64,000 nt of DNA from Halobacillus sp. Marseille-P3879 (GTDB lineage: Bacteria; Bacillota; Bacilli; Bacillales; Halobacillaceae): the NCBI RefSeq assembly GCF_900240285.1, contig NZ_OESS01000003.1:868001-932000 (forward strand), given 5' to 3'. Positions 34,634 to 44,610 of this stretch are shown here, piece after piece (position 1 is the first letter of the stretch; each line of letters opens with the position of its first letter). The notes beneath the pieces are model-generated. The model searched no databases. It worked only from the letters and a program-made list of their open reading frames with translations, and was not told where the DNA came from. Position numbers and translations under genes: made by a program.

Positions 34634-34677
34634 AAAAGCACGAAAGAACGAGGGGGTCCTCGTTCTTTCGTGCTTTT
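34634..34677. terminator. Bidirectional terminator with a 20-bp perfect stem
   Basis: AAAAGCACGAAAGAACG and three more bases pair perfectly with their complement around GGGT. It separates two convergent genes. Confidence 0.95.
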
Positions 34678-34684
34678 CTCTATC

Positions 34685-36100
34685 TTATGACTGCTTAGCG
34701 TCCCACTCTTCATCTGTGGGTGGAGAGGTGCGTTTTACAAAGATAGCTAGAATTAATGCTACAAATGATAAAGCAGACACCACCATAAACGCAACGTTCA
34801 CACCAAATATATCGGGTGTTTCTGTCGTCTGCTGCTGTTCGGCGGTCATAGCAGTAGTTGTCATTATTGTAACCAGGATCGCAGTACCAACTGAAGCAGC
34901 AATTTGACGCATCGTATTATTCATCGCTGCTCCGTGTGGAATGAGTTTAGGCGGCAGTTCGTTTAATCCTGCTGTTGTGACAGGCATCATAACCATAGAC
35001 AACCCAAACATCCGGATCGCATACGCGATCATGAGGTAAGACAATGAGGTCTCAGTATCGAGCAGCCCTAGTGCTATGGAAGATGCGGTCATAATGGATA
35101 ACCCTGTGATTGCCAGAATACGGGCTCCAATTCGGTCAAAAATCCTTCCGGTAATAGGGGACATAAAACCAGAAATAAGCGCCCCAGGCAGCAGCACCAG
35201 CCCTGATTCCATTGCTGAGAAGTCTCTCATATTTTGCATATACAATGGAATTAAGGTTTCCGCTCCAATTAATCCCATAAAGGATACCATGCCGATGGCA
35301 GTTGTAATTGTAAACGTTCGTAATTTAAACACTCTAAATTCCAGCATAGGATGACTTTGTTTCAGTTGACGGATGATAAAAATAAACAATATAGCAGCAC
35401 CAGCAATCAATACGCCAATCGTAATGGGACTGCCCCAGCCGTTATTTCCGGCACTGGTGAAACCGTATAATAATCCACCGAAACCAAAGGACGATAATAA
35501 TATAGATATAGGATCTACTTTAGGGTTTTTAAGTTCAGTCACATTTCTAAGGATCTTATACGCTACAATGATCATAATAATCGCCAGCGGGAAGATAAAC
35601 CAGAATAAGTAGCGCCACGTATAATTTTCTGTTACCCAGCCAGATAACGTTGGTCCAATAGCAGGGGCGAAGGAAATTACAAGTCCGATGTACCCCATGG
35701 CTGCTCCTCTTTTTTCTACTGGAAAAATGAGCAGAAACACGGTTTGCATGAGCGGCAGCATTACGCCTGCTCCAGCTGATTGAATTACCCGGCCAAGCAG
35801 TAGTACAGGGAAGTTAGTTGCAATTCCTCCCACGACCGTTCCTAGTGCAAAAACACTCATCGCCGCCATAAACAGCTGTCTGGTCGTGAATTTTTCAATC
35901 AGAAATGCGCTGATTGGAATCATGATTCCATTGACAAGCATAAATACGGTAGTCAGCCATTGTGCGGTATTCTCTGAAATATTCATTTCCTCCATAATAG
36001 GAGGAATAGCTGTAATCATTAGGGTTTGATTTAATATAGTAACAAATGAACCAGCGATAAGCAGGGCGGCGATAAGAACTTTGTTGTAGTTTTGCGGCAT
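34685..36100 (-). CDS. MFS multidrug exporter, DHA2 (14-helix) family
   Basis: 471 residues, about 14 membrane helices. N-terminus AGSFVTILNQTLMITAIPPI, then QWLTTVFMLVNGIMIPISAFL and the motif C region SAGAGVMLPLMQTVFLLIFP are characteristic of EmrB/QacA-type drug:H+ antiporters (closest in style to LmrB/MdeA of Bacilli). GGAGGACTGGCT supports the start. No regulator gene is adjacent. Substrate unknown. Confidence 0.93.
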   Translation of the reverse strand: MPQNYNKVLIAALLIAGSFVTILNQTLMITAIPPIMEEMNISENTAQWLTTVFMLVNGIMIPISAFLIEKFTTRQLFMAAMSVFALGTVVGGIATNFPVLLLGRVIQSAGAGVMLPLMQTVFLLIFPVEKRGAAMGYIGLVISFAPAIGPTLSGWVTENYTWRYLFWFIFPLAIIMIIVAYKILRNVTELKNPKVDPISILLSSFGFGGLLYGFTSAGNNGWGSPITIGVLIAGAAILFIFIIRQLKQSHPMLEFRVFKLRTFTITTAIGMVSFMGLIGAETLIPLYMQNMRDFSAMESGLVLLPGALISGFMSPITGRIFDRIGARILAITGLSIMTASSIALGLLDTETSLSYLMIAYAIRMFGLSMVMMPVTTAGLNELPPKLIPHGAAMNNTMRQIAASVGTAILVTIMTTTAMTAEQQQTTETPDIFGVNVAFMVVSALSFVALILAIFVKRTSPPTDEEWDAKQS

Positions 36101-36742
36101 AGCCAGTCCTCCTCTATGTAAAAAAGAAATCTACAATTCTATTATTTAGTGACCTAATGAAAAATTATACTCTTAGATGATAAGCATGACAACTAAGTTG
36201 ATTTCTTTTTTAAAAGAATTAGAAAGGCAGCAAAACGATTGGTGAATAAATTAAAAACATGCATAAGAAGGGGGGATTTCAGAATGTAAAGGCGATGCTG
36301 TTTACGGGGCAAGACAAGTTTTTTCTTCCTATTTAAATAGAAAGAATTGAAAAAGGAGGCCAAATCAATTATGGAGCTGGCAGAAGATGCTCAAGGAATT
36401 TTATGCTTTTTATGAGGGACGAGAGATTGTAGAGATCGGTAAGGGATGAAGATGCACCATGTGGAGAATAAAAAGACGAGTAGAAATTTCATTAAACGCG
36501 TATATTTAAAGAAGAGAAATAATAGAAGAAAAAGGGGTAAAATCAGGGAGATGGGTTTGGTTCTATACTAGGAAGCATTCATATTCATTCAATCTATTTA
36601 ATAGTAATTTTTCAAGGTGTTATTAAGTATTAAAAATCTTTCGCCTTAATGATATTGAAAACCCATCTTCCTATTCCTGTTTTCCTTAAGCATAAACAAG
36701 TGATAGACGACTTCCTTTCCAATAGGGATTGCCCATTATCGG
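36101..36742. other. Long intergenic stretch with decayed fragments
   Basis: No supported gene. There are good ribosome sites followed by immediately broken ORFs: GGGGGGATTTCAGAATG then TAA near 36285, and AAAAAGGAGG before a 14-codon ORF near 36371. This suggests leftover gene fragments. I could not assign them to a family. Confidence 0.4.
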
Positions 36743-36844
36743 TTAACGAGCGGCTAACAATTTAGGCTGCTGGCTGATCTTGCGTAAGATGTAGAGTTGA
36801 TCCTGTTTTGATAACATCCTCCAGCTGCTTACTTTAATTTTCAC
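36743..36844 (-). CDS. Possible small protein, 33 residues
   Basis: GTG start with GGAGGAG six bases upstream. The product begins MKIKVSSWRMLSKQDQLYIL and ends QQPKLLAAR: basic, with one amphipathic helix. It stands alone in a 1.1-kb gene-poor region. No family recognised; kept because of the ribosome site and coherent composition. Confidence 0.4.
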   Translation of the reverse strand: MKIKVSSWRMLSKQDQLYILRKISQQPKLLAAR

Positions 36845-37218
36845 TTAAATCTCCTCCATGGATAGATTTAATTGCTGTATATTAGCTTATACCGTCATTT
36901 TAAACATTTTAAACAACAAAAATTTCTACAATGTTCGCATAGAGAGTAAAATGATATGATGATTGGTCAATGAACACGGGCCAGATATGACTCAGGAAGA
37001 CTGCGCAAAAAGAAAGAAGGCAGAAGTGATCGGACGTTATTATCTGTCGGAGTCCAAAATATTGCTGTAACGGGTCTGCTTAATTTTTAAAAAAATATCT
37101 GGGAAATGCATAATATCTGCACATTTCCCGGGGAAGCATAAAGTAGGGTTTAACCTATCCCGTTATTGGAAAATGTAAAATAGGTCGATAAAATTACTCA
37201 TATCTAAGGAGGATGAAT
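36845..37218. other. Intergenic region before the copper-storage gene
   Basis: AT-rich. A hairpin (GGGAAATG with CATTTCCC near 37100-37130) lacks a T tract. A 27-residue ORF at 36987 has no ribosome site. Promoter for the downstream gene is presumably here; I cannot mark it with confidence. Confidence 0.4.
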
Positions 37219-37548
37219 ATGTCTCACTTAAAGTATCAATCAACAATTGAAAAGCTGCATGAATGCATGGAAGCCTGTAACCATTGTTACGATGCTTGTC
37301 TTCAGGAAGATGACGTGAAAATGATGGCTGAATGCATAAGAACAGATCGGGAATGTGCTGATATCTGCAGTTTTCTTGAACAGGCATTAACTAGAGGTAC
37401 TCCTTTCGCAGCTGAACTGGCTGAGGCTTGTGCAAAAATTTGTGAAGCATGCGGGAATGAGTGTAAAAAACATGACCACGATCACTGCCAGCAATGTGCC
37501 GAAGCCTGCTTTGCCTGTGCAGAGGAATGCAGGAAGCTTACTGCTTAA
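37219..37548 (+). CDS. Four-helix-bundle copper-storage protein (Csp family)
   Basis: 109 residues with 16 Cys, mostly in CxxxC patterns along helices (HECMEACNHCYDAC, CAKICEACGNEC, CQQCAEACFACAEEC), the arrangement of cytosolic Csp3/DUF326 proteins (Bacillus YhjQ) that store many Cu(I) ions inside the bundle. No signal peptide, so cytosolic. ATG 37219 has correct spacing from AAGGAGG; the ATG at 37213 is too close. No copper regulator gene or box seen beside it. Confidence 0.93.
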   Translation: MSHLKYQSTIEKLHECMEACNHCYDACLQEDDVKMMAECIRTDRECADICSFLEQALTRGTPFAAELAEACAKICEACGNECKKHDHDHCQQCAEACFACAEECRKLTA

Positions 37549-37562
37549 TAATGACACTATGG

Positions 37563-37596
37563 AGAAGCGATGTGCAGTCACATCGCTTCTTTTTTA
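37563..37596 (+). terminator. Terminator after the Csp gene
   Basis: GAAGCGATGTG pairs with CACATCGCTTC, followed by a T run. Confidence 0.9.
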
Positions 37597-37699
37597 CTTT
37601 AAGAATTTTGTTAAAGAATGCTGCTTCCTCCATTAAACTTGGTGGTAAGCCCATTTTATCTAATGGCTGTATGAATTTAAAAAAATTAGAAAAAACCCG

Positions 37700-37735
37700 T
37701 TGACTTTTAAAAATAGCCATGTATAATTATAAACA
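37700..37735 (+). promoter_or_regulatory. argGH promoter with overlapping ARG box
   Basis: TTGACT (37700-37705) and TATAAT (37722-37727) are 16 bp apart. CATGTATAATTATAAACA (37718-37735) covers the -10 and matches the ArgR/AhrC box consensus (TnTGnATwwwwATnCAnA) at all but two defined positions. Repression by arginine-bound AhrC would block this promoter. Confidence 0.6.
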
Positions 37736-37773
37736 ATTAGTAATAAACATACAGAGAATAAACACAAATTGAT

Positions 37774-38006
37774 TCTACGATGAAGAGAGTAAATGTAATC
37801 AGAATCCAAGCGAATCAGGGTTGGTGTGAGCCTGATATTCGAACTGCATTGAAACGCACTTCGGAGAAGTTCTGGTGAATATCCAGTAGTCAGAGCCGGG
37901 AACGCCCGTTATCAGTATACGAGTTGGTCTATATTGTAGACAATTAGAGTGGTACCGCGGATGATACAAAGTCCGTCTCTTATGTTAGAAGAGGCGGACT
38001 TTTTTT
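37774..38006 (+). promoter_or_regulatory. T-box riboswitch, arginine specifier, controlling argGH
   Basis: The T-box sequence AGAGTGGTACCGCGG (37946-37960) is followed by a terminator (AGTCCG...CGGACT, 37970-38006). Stem I shows GAAG and AATG pairing with CATT and CTTC around an internal loop: AGAGTA on the 5' side and GAAACGCA on the 3' side. That is the S-turn plus specifier loop, placing codon CGC (37855-37857) followed by A. CGC is an arginine codon, in agreement with argG and argH downstream. Uncharged tRNA-Arg would allow transcription to continue. Confidence 0.93.
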
Positions 38007-38045
38007 AATGGAAAATATACGGAAATATACAAGGAGGCATTTGCT

Positions 38046-39284
38046 ATGTCAAAACCAAAAGTAGTATTAGCATATTCAGGTGGATTAGATACCTCAATTT
38101 CAGTGAAATGGATTCAAGAGAAATATGGTTACGACGTGATTGCGCTTGGACTTGATGTGGGAGAAGGAAAGGATCTTGAGACCATTCGTCAAAAAGCGCT
38201 TGATGTAGGAGCTATTAAGGCGATCATGGTAGATGCAAAAGAAATGCTTGCTAAAGACTACCTTATGCCGGCACTAAAAGCGAACGCGCTTTATGAAGGA
38301 AAGTATCCATTGTCTTCTGCATTGTCTCGTCCATTAATTGCAAAGCTGCTGGTCGATATAGCTGAGCAGGAAGGGGCAGTTGCTGTAGCTCATGGATGCA
38401 CAGGTAAAGGAAATGACCAGGTTAGATTTGAAGTGTCTATCCAGGCACTGAATCCTGATTTAGAAGTAATAGCTCCTGTAAGAGAATGGGGAATGAATCG
38501 TGATGAACAAATCCAGTACGCAGAGGAAAAAGGCATCCCTGTTCCCGTTAATCTGGATAATCCTTTTTCAATTGATGCCAATATCTGGGGCCGTGCTTGT
38601 GAAGCGGGTGTTCTAGAGGATCCATGGATGGAAGCACCAGAAGCAGCATACGCGTGGACGAATCCGATCGAAAAAACTCCAGATACCCCTGATACAATTG
38701 AAATTGAATTTGATCAAGGGATTCCTGTCGCACTCGATGGGCAGCAAATGGATCTTGTACCTCTGATCGAAAAATTAAATGACTTAGGCGGAATGCATGG
38801 TGTCGGACGTATCGACCATACAGAAAATCGTCTTGTCGGTATCAAATCCAGAGAAGTATATGAGAATCCGGCAGCGATGATATTAATCAACGCTCATAAA
38901 GAACTTGAATTTATTACTCTTACAAGAGAAGTTTCTCAATATAAAGTGAACGTTGAACAGCAGATGTCTAAAATGATCTACGATGGACTGTGGTATTCCC
39001 CGCTTCAGCCTGCACTTCAGGCATTCGTGGAGGAAACTCAGCAAGTAGTAACAGGAACTGTGAAGGTGAAGCTGTTTAAAGGTCACTACAATGTCGTAGG
39101 CAAGAAGTCTCCTGTAAGCCTGTATAACGAAGCGCTTTCCACTTACTCTAAAGACGATGCCTTCGATCATGATGCTGCTGTGGGATTCATTAAGCTTTGG
39201 GGACTGCCGACAAAAGTAAATGCTGATGTGCATAAATCGAAAGAAATTAAGGCAAAGAAGGAACCGGTGAGTGTGAATGAGTAA
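38046..39284 (+). CDS. argG: Argininosuccinate synthase
   Basis: 412 residues. ATP-binding PP-loop [19 protein letters not shown] at the N-terminus, the aspartate/citrulline region [15 protein letters not shown], and [13 protein letters not shown]. It joins citrulline and aspartate with ATP to give argininosuccinate. Starts after AAGGAGG. It is the first gene behind the arginine T-box and its end overlaps argH by 8 bp. Confidence 0.98.
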   Translation: MSKPKVVLAYSGGLDTSISVKWIQEKYGYDVIALGLDVGEGKDLETIRQKALDVGAIKAIMVDAKEMLAKDYLMPALKANALYEGKYPLSSALSRPLIAKLLVDIAEQEGAVAVAHGCTGKGNDQVRFEVSIQALNPDLEVIAPVREWGMNRDEQIQYAEEKGIPVPVNLDNPFSIDANIWGRACEAGVLEDPWMEAPEAAYAWTNPIEKTPDTPDTIEIEFDQGIPVALDGQQMDLVPLIEKLNDLGGMHGVGRIDHTENRLVGIKSREVYENPAAMILINAHKELEFITLTREVSQYKVNVEQQMSKMIYDGLWYSPLQPALQAFVEETQQVVTGTVKVKLFKGHYNVVGKKSPVSLYNEALSTYSKDDAFDHDAAVGFIKLWGLPTKVNADVHKSKEIKAKKEPVSVNE

Positions 39285-40647
39285 GCTTTGGGGCGGAAGA
39301 TTTACGAAACCAACCGATAAGCTGGTCGAAGAGTACACCTCTTCGATCGGTTTTGACGTTAAACTGGTATTGCAGGATATTCAAGGCAGCAAAGCTCATG
39401 TTAAAATGCTTGGCAAGTGCAGCATTATCACTGAGGAGGAAGCTGCTCAGATCACAGAAGGGTTACAGTCAATTGAAAAAAAGATTGAAAATGAGGAAGT
39501 AGAATTTTCCGTAGAAGATGAAGACATCCATATGAATATCGAAAAGCTTCTGATTGAGGAAATAGGCCCGGTGGGAGGAAAGCTTCATACCGGAAGAAGC
39601 CGTAATGACCAGGTTGCGACTGATATGCACTTATATTTAAAGGAAAAAACAAACCAGCTTATAGGGTTAGTGGAGGCTGTTCAAAAAGCACTTGCCGATC
39701 AAGCAGAACATCACGTGGAAACGATTATCCCAGGCTATACGCATCTCCAGCGTGCCCAGCCTGTTTCATTCGCTCATCACCTGCTTGCGTATTTCTGGAT
39801 GTTTGAACGTGATAAACAACGTCTGCAGGACAGTATCAAGCGAATTGACTGGTCTCCGCTTGGAGCAGCTGCGCTTGCGGGTACTCCTTACCCGGTCGAT
39901 AGAAAGATGACAGCTGAGGCGCTCGGATTTGAGAACGTTTATCCCAACTCATTAGACGCCGTCAGCGATCGTGATTTTATCCTGGAATTTTTGTCAATCT
40001 CTTCCATTTTAATAACCCATATTTCCAGACTTTCTGAGGAGTTAATTCTTTGGAGCAGTCAGGAGTTTGATTTTATTGAACTGGATGACGCGTTTTGTAC
40101 AGGATCAAGTATAATGCCGCAGAAGAAAAATCCGGATGTACCGGAGCTGCTTCGCGGGAAGACAGGACGTATATATGGCAACTTAATGGGTCTGCTGACA
40201 CTGCTTAAAGGTCTTCCTCTCGCATACAACAAGGATATGCAGGAGGATAAAGAAGGCATGTTTGACACAGTAGAAACTCTGGACGGAGCCTTATCTTTAC
40301 TTGCTCCAATGCTTGCTTCCATGGAAGTAAAGGGTGCTAATATGCGTCAGGCTGTAAATGAAGACTATTCTAATGCCACAGATATTGCTGACTATTTGGC
40401 TGTAAAAGGGATGCCTTTCCGTGATGCTCACGCGGTAATTGGGCAGGTTGTATTGTATGCGATTGAGCAGGGGAAATATTTGCTTGAATTGAAGCTTGAT
40501 GAGTACCAGCAGTTCTCCGAGTTGTTTGAAGATGATATTTATGAAAAACTAGCTCCAGATCAAGTGGTTGCCGCCCGCAGCAGTGAAGGCGGAACAGGTT
40601 TTAAACAGGTGAAGGAACAACTTGATCTTGCTAAAAAGCATATATAA
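39277..40647 (+). CDS. argH: Argininosuccinate lyase
   Basis: 456 residues, fumarase/aspartase superfamily. The signature [12 protein letters not shown], the motif [18 protein letters not shown] and the catalytic-His region [16 protein letters not shown] are present. It splits argininosuccinate into arginine and fumarate. The start lies inside the end of argG (8-bp overlap), indicating translational coupling. A terminator follows at 40652. Confidence 0.98.
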   Translation: MSKLWGGRFTKPTDKLVEEYTSSIGFDVKLVLQDIQGSKAHVKMLGKCSIITEEEAAQITEGLQSIEKKIENEEVEFSVEDEDIHMNIEKLLIEEIGPVGGKLHTGRSRNDQVATDMHLYLKEKTNQLIGLVEAVQKALADQAEHHVETIIPGYTHLQRAQPVSFAHHLLAYFWMFERDKQRLQDSIKRIDWSPLGAAALAGTPYPVDRKMTAEALGFENVYPNSLDAVSDRDFILEFLSISSILITHISRLSEELILWSSQEFDFIELDDAFCTGSSIMPQKKNPDVPELLRGKTGRIYGNLMGLLTLLKGLPLAYNKDMQEDKEGMFDTVETLDGALSLLAPMLASMEVKGANMRQAVNEDYSNATDIADYLAVKGMPFRDAHAVIGQVVLYAIEQGKYLLELKLDEYQQFSELFEDDIYEKLAPDQVVAARSSEGGTGFKQVKEQLDLAKKHI

Positions 40648-40651
40648 TTAA

Positions 40652-40684
40652 GAAGCCTCTTCGATTAAAGAAGGGGCTTTTTAT
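40652..40684 (+). terminator. Terminator of argGH
   Basis: AAGCCTCTTC pairs with GAAGGGGCTT (one G-U type pair), followed by T-rich sequence. Confidence 0.85.
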
Positions 40685-40761
40685 CGCTTTTAAAAAGTTA
40701 TAGTTCAGCTTAAATAGGGAATAGTGTAAGTACAATAAAAAACAAGGAGAGGGTGGTAGCT

Positions 40762-41103
40762 GTGACGAAGCATATTGAAGCTTATTTTAAAACAGAAAAC
40801 GATGCGGAAAGTGCCAGAGCAGAGCTGCAGAAGCTGTCTGTATCAAATGAAATGGTGGAAGCTATTCCCGAAGAGTCCCGTTTGACAGGAATTGTCCCTA
40901 TCTTGAATCAAAGCCAGTCAGCGGGCGTAGCTAATTTCAGTGATGTGATTAAGCCCGATAAAGCAACTTCCCGGGAGGACACGCCGCCGGAAACGAATTA
41001 TCTTACTCATTTGCTGCACTTTGATGTCGATCGCGACGAATACAATGATGCACTGGCAATCTTGACTACGCACCAGGGGCATATGGATCAGGATAAATTG
41101 TAG
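40762..41103 (+). CDS. Conserved hypothetical protein, 113 residues
   Basis: Likely start GTG 40762, with GAGGGTGG upstream; the GTG at 40753 overlaps that site. Sequence begins MTKHIEAYFKTENDAESARA, suggesting a beta-alpha-beta unit (an ACT- or ferredoxin-like half), then a Pro/Asn-rich middle and a C-terminal FDVDRDEYNDALAILTTHQG repeating the same style. This looks like the two-module architecture of small stress-related Bacillus proteins, but I recognise no named family. A terminator follows. Confidence 0.65.
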   Translation: MTKHIEAYFKTENDAESARAELQKLSVSNEMVEAIPEESRLTGIVPILNQSQSAGVANFSDVIKPDKATSREDTPPETNYLTHLLHFDVDRDEYNDALAILTTHQGHMDQDKL

Positions 41104-41106
41104 AAG

Positions 41107-41146
41107 GTTAAGCGATGCTCTCGTATGGAGGGCGTCGTTTTTTGTA
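41107..41146 (+). terminator. Terminator after the 113-residue protein gene
   Basis: GCGATGCTCTC pairs imperfectly with GAGGGCGTCGT, followed by TTTTTT. Confidence 0.6.
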
Positions 41147-41176
41147 AGGATTAGTTCTTATACACGGAGTTTTTCC

Positions 41177-42364
41177 TTACATATACATACTTGCTAAAAA
41201 GATTCCGAGTGCTTTCTGGTAGATTTCATCAAACTGTCTGATAGAAAGGGGATTGATGCCCTGACCAAGCTCTACGGTGAATCCCGGCTTTCGAAAGTCT
41301 TGAATAAACCAGTCTTTGTAACCGGCAAAGCTGTAAACATAGCGAATAGGTTCAAAACTGCTGACGCGGGAGAATTCATTTACAATTTGCCTGGAGCGTG
41401 GAGGTTCACAATTTTCATACCCCCAGTAAATTACTTCTCCCTGTGTATGGAAGGCAAGCATCGTTTCATAGTTTAACTCGCCTGCTAATTCAGCCATAGC
41501 TTTGCTTTCCGGCTCTGTCAGAGGGCTATAACCGGGGAAGTCTCTCGGTTTTGGCTCTTTTGGTTTACGTGCGGCTTCCATCTCCCAATTCGCGGGGTAT
41601 TGATTATTTAAGTCGACACCTCTAATATTAGCCTTCCAGCCACTAAAGTCAGTACTGCCATTATTTATTTGTATCGCTGATTCCCCATATGACCCATTTG
41701 GAGGTCCGTTTAAGACAAGATCGACTCCATCCGGATTAACCATGGGAACAATGGATAAAGTGATTTCGCTGTAAAAGGGGCCCATCACTCGGCCGCGGAT
41801 GGTTTCATTATTTGTCAATGCCAGAAGGTAGCTGTTGACAAACTCCATAATGACACAAGTGGTAATCCATTCCTGTGCGTGAAAGGAACCGTCCCAATGA
41901 ATAACTTTATCTCCATCGCCTATCTGAAGTTCAATAAGACTTTTTCCCATTACGCTTTTTCCAATTGCTCGTGTTTTCATAAATGGATACAACTCAGTGA
42001 GGTTTTCTAAGTCAGAAGTCATTGTTTGATAGTCGTACTTTTCACGTGGGTGTATGATGGCTGATGTAACTCTAGTTGGGATTTTAACCGTTTGGCCGAT
42101 TCGAAGCCCATTTGGGTTCGAACGGGGGTTGACCAGAAGTAAACTATCTATTGATAATCTTCTGTTCGTAGCAAGTTTGTAAAATGTATCTCCTGGCTCT
42201 ATGGTATAATTTTCTAAGCGGTAACCGGGAATATGAATGGTCTGTCCACGAGATAAAGAAGCCGGATTAATGTTAGGATTAGAGTGAATGATGAGAGGGA
42301 GTGGCACGTTAAAGGTATTGGAATAGTACCATAACGAATCGCCGTTTCTTACTTGTACGTCCAC
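41177..42364 (-). CDS. LysM-M14 peptidase, gamma-D-glutamyl-diamino acid endopeptidase type
   Basis: 395 residues. Two LysM repeats (about residues 2-47 and 51-96: VRNGDSLWYYSNTFNV and IEPGDTFYKLATNRRL) bind peptidoglycan. The M14 carboxypeptidase domain has zinc ligands in SFHAQEW and LAFHTQG and the catalytic Glu in FTVELGQG. This matches endopeptidase I of Bacillus (YqgT type), which trims peptidoglycan peptides in sporulation or recycling. No signal peptide, as in sporulation-stage homologues. Normal length. Confidence 0.92.
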   Translation of the reverse strand: MDVQVRNGDSLWYYSNTFNVPLPLIIHSNPNINPASLSRGQTIHIPGYRLENYTIEPGDTFYKLATNRRLSIDSLLLVNPRSNPNGLRIGQTVKIPTRVTSAIIHPREKYDYQTMTSDLENLTELYPFMKTRAIGKSVMGKSLIELQIGDGDKVIHWDGSFHAQEWITTCVIMEFVNSYLLALTNNETIRGRVMGPFYSEITLSIVPMVNPDGVDLVLNGPPNGSYGESAIQINNGSTDFSGWKANIRGVDLNNQYPANWEMEAARKPKEPKPRDFPGYSPLTEPESKAMAELAGELNYETMLAFHTQGEVIYWGYENCEPPRSRQIVNEFSRVSSFEPIRYVYSFAGYKDWFIQDFRKPGFTVELGQGINPLSIRQFDEIYQKALGIFLASMYM

Positions 42365-42480
42365 TTATAGCCACCTCCTAATATGGAGTATCTCTATACT
42401 ATATGGTACTTTAAAAATAAAAATGTCAACGCTCGCTTACTACAATCAGGGGAAAGTAAACTAGAAAGAAGTGAAGTAAA

Positions 42481-43650
42481 ATGCAAGATTTTAAAGATAT
42501 AGGAATTAATGAACCTTTCCTAAGCAAATTGAAGAAAAACGGGCTTACCTCACCTACGCCTGTTCAGATCCAGGCCGTCCCTCTTCTTCTGAAGGGAAAA
42601 GATGTGGTGGCAAAAGCGCAGACAGGGACGGGGAAAACACTTGCTTTTCTGCTGCCGCTTTTACAAAAAATCGATTACGACCTTCCCTTTATTCAAGGGT
42701 TAATCGTTACCCCAACCAGAGAATTGGCACTGCAGATTACTAATGAAGTAGAGAAACTTCGTACAGAAGATACAGGAGTACTTGCCGTATACGGAGGCCA
42801 GGATGTAGTTAAGCAGGTGAAAAAGTTAACTGGGAGAACTCATATTGTCGTTGCTACTCCTGGGAGACTTCTAGATCACTTACGCCGGGAAACCATTTCT
42901 TTAAGGGATGTTCGTCATGTGATTCTTGATGAAGCAGATCAGATGCTCGAGGCAGGTTTTCTGCCCGACGTTACTTCAATACTTGAGGAGACTCCGGGTG
43001 ATAGACAGACGAGCGCATTCTCAGCTACGATTTCTCCTCAAGTGAAGAGCTTGGCCGGCAGCGTTATGAAAACTCCAGAAATAATAGCGGTTCAAGCTGA
43101 AAAGGTAACGTTATCGGAAATCAAGCAGCTCGTTTATGAAACAACTGACCGGGCCAAACAGGACCATTTAATACAAATCATGAATGAACATCGTCCTTTT
43201 TTAGCTGTGATTTTCTGCAGGACGAAACGAAGAGCAAGTAAGCTGAACGGGGCGTTAAAAGCACATGGTTTTGAAGTGGATGAACTTCATGGTGATTTGT
43301 CTCAGGCCAAGCGAGAAAAAGTAATGCAGACATTTCGTGACGCCAAAATTCAATATTTGGTCGCTACTGATGTAGCTGCAAGAGGGCTGGATATTGAAGG
43401 GATAACTCACGTGTTTAACTATGATATTCCACAAGATGCAGAAAGCTATATCCATCGGATTGGAAGGACCGGACGTGCTGGTGGAAGAGGTCTTGCCATT
43501 ACTTTTGCAGCCCCTAAAGATAAACAGGCCCTGCATTCAATTGAAAAAGGTATCGGAGAAAGACTTCACCGTCGTTCGATAAGTAATTTGTCACCTGGAA
43601 AAAAAGATAAAAAACCTGATTATGACCGGTCTGGGAGAAAACGAAAGTGA
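42481..43650 (+). CDS. DEAD-box RNA helicase (YfmL-like)
   Basis: 389 residues. Motifs in order: Q motif [16 protein letters not shown], Ia PTRELALQ, Ib [34 protein letters not shown] and [12 protein letters not shown]. There is only a short C-terminal basic tail ([17 protein letters not shown]), without the extra RNA-binding domain of DbpA/CshA. That compact form matches Bacillus YfmL, linked to ribosome assembly and cold growth. Exact orthology is inferred. Confidence 0.93.
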   Translation: MQDFKDIGINEPFLSKLKKNGLTSPTPVQIQAVPLLLKGKDVVAKAQTGTGKTLAFLLPLLQKIDYDLPFIQGLIVTPTRELALQITNEVEKLRTEDTGVLAVYGGQDVVKQVKKLTGRTHIVVATPGRLLDHLRRETISLRDVRHVILDEADQMLEAGFLPDVTSILEETPGDRQTSAFSATISPQVKSLAGSVMKTPEIIAVQAEKVTLSEIKQLVYETTDRAKQDHLIQIMNEHRPFLAVIFCRTKRRASKLNGALKAHGFEVDELHGDLSQAKREKVMQTFRDAKIQYLVATDVAARGLDIEGITHVFNYDIPQDAESYIHRIGRTGRAGGRGLAITFAAPKDKQALHSIEKGIGERLHRRSISNLSPGKKDKKPDYDRSGRKRK

Positions 43651-43686
43651 TAATTAAAAAGGGGCAGTTAACTAGCCCTTCTTCAG

Positions 43687-43718
43687 GCTGTCGAGAAAGT
43701 CGACAGCTTTATTTATTT
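43687..43718 (+). terminator. Terminator after the helicase gene
   Basis: GCTGTCGA pairs with TCGACAGC around GAAAG, then a T-rich tail. A second GC-rich hairpin (GGGGC/GCCC) lies just upstream. Confidence 0.8.
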
Positions 43719-43914
43719 CAATAGCTTTAAATTAGATAGCTGCCTTGTTATCCCTTACTATTTGAAAGATGCAATGAAGCTCAGGCTGAGAGATCCTTCG
43801 CTTCTTTTTTATAATTTAAGAATCATTGGAGATTGCGATAAGCCAAGTTTTCAATGCAGATTTGCACAAAACATTAACATTGAGCAGGCTTATGAAATAT
43901 GATAATGTAAAGCT

Positions 43915-43943
43915 ATAATTCCGAGTTAACTCATAGGAATTAT
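43915..43943. promoter_or_regulatory. CymR-like operator upstream of yrrT-luxS-mccAB
   Basis: ATAATTCC (43915-43922) and GGAATTAT (43936-43943) are perfect inverted repeats around a 13-bp centre that contains the palindrome GAGTTAACTC. The ATAGGAATTA half agrees with the core I recall for the CymR box, the cysteine-metabolism repressor of Bacillus, whose known targets include this operon. It ends 22 bp before the yrrT start. Confidence 0.65.
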
Positions 43944-43965
43944 TAATTATAAGGAGATGAAGGAA

Positions 43966-44607
43966 ATGGGCATAGAGTTTGTCGACCTTTTTAATCAATG
44001 GGCGAGCTCTTATGACGATACGGTTTCTGGAAGTGATCCAGAATACAAGGAAGTGTTTGAAGGCTATGAAGATATGCTCCAGGAACTTGCTGATTTATCG
44101 ATCTCCCCTGTTCTCGAATTTGGGGTAGGGACGGCTAATTTAACACAAAAAATGGTTGCTCAGCATAAAGTAGTGGTTGGTATAGAACCATCAGAAGAAA
44201 TGAGACGTATTGCCAATGTGAAATGTCCGGAAGCTGCTGTGTATTCAGGCGATTTTCTTCATTTTCCAACCCTGCAGATGCCGATACGGTCGATTGTCAG
44301 CTCCTTTGCTTTTCACCACCTCAATGAACAGGAGAAAAGGTTAGCCTTAAAGGAATATTGTGATAAACTGGAGCCAAATGGAGAAATCATTTTTATAGAT
44401 ACGCTGTTTAAGGATGAGAACTACAAACAGCAATTAATTGACGAAGCTGAACATAATGGTTTCATGAACTTAGCCCAGGATCTAAGAGAGGAGTACTATC
44501 CATACTTGAAAGATCTTGAGCAGATGTTCCAACAGTCAGGCTTCGAGGTAACATTTAAACCGATGAACAAATTTGCCTGGCTGATCCGGGCGAGAAAAGG
44601 AGAATGA
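43966..44607 (+). CDS. yrrT: SAM-dependent methyltransferase YrrT
   Basis: About 213 residues. Begins MGIEFVDLFNQWASSYDDTV, the YrrT start, with SAM-binding motif LEFGVGTANLT. The ATG at 43966 gives the family's start; the ATG at 43957 is too close to AAGGAG. The natural methyl acceptor is unknown; its place as first gene of the methionine-to-cysteine operon suggests a step that yields S-adenosylhomocysteine. Three bp separate it from luxS. Confidence 0.9.
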   Translation: MGIEFVDLFNQWASSYDDTVSGSDPEYKEVFEGYEDMLQELADLSISPVLEFGVGTANLTQKMVAQHKVVVGIEPSEEMRRIANVKCPEAAVYSGDFLHFPTLQMPIRSIVSSFAFHHLNEQEKRLALKEYCDKLEPNGEIIFIDTLFKDENYKQQLIDEAEHNGFMNLAQDLREEYYPYLKDLEQMFQQSGFEVTFKPMNKFAWLIRARKGE

Positions 44608-44610
44608 TGT

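Noticed and set aside
36987..37070. 27-residue ORF starting MTQEDCAKRKKAEVIGRYYL
   Set aside because: No ribosome site, and an in-frame stop just upstream; it may be a fragment only.
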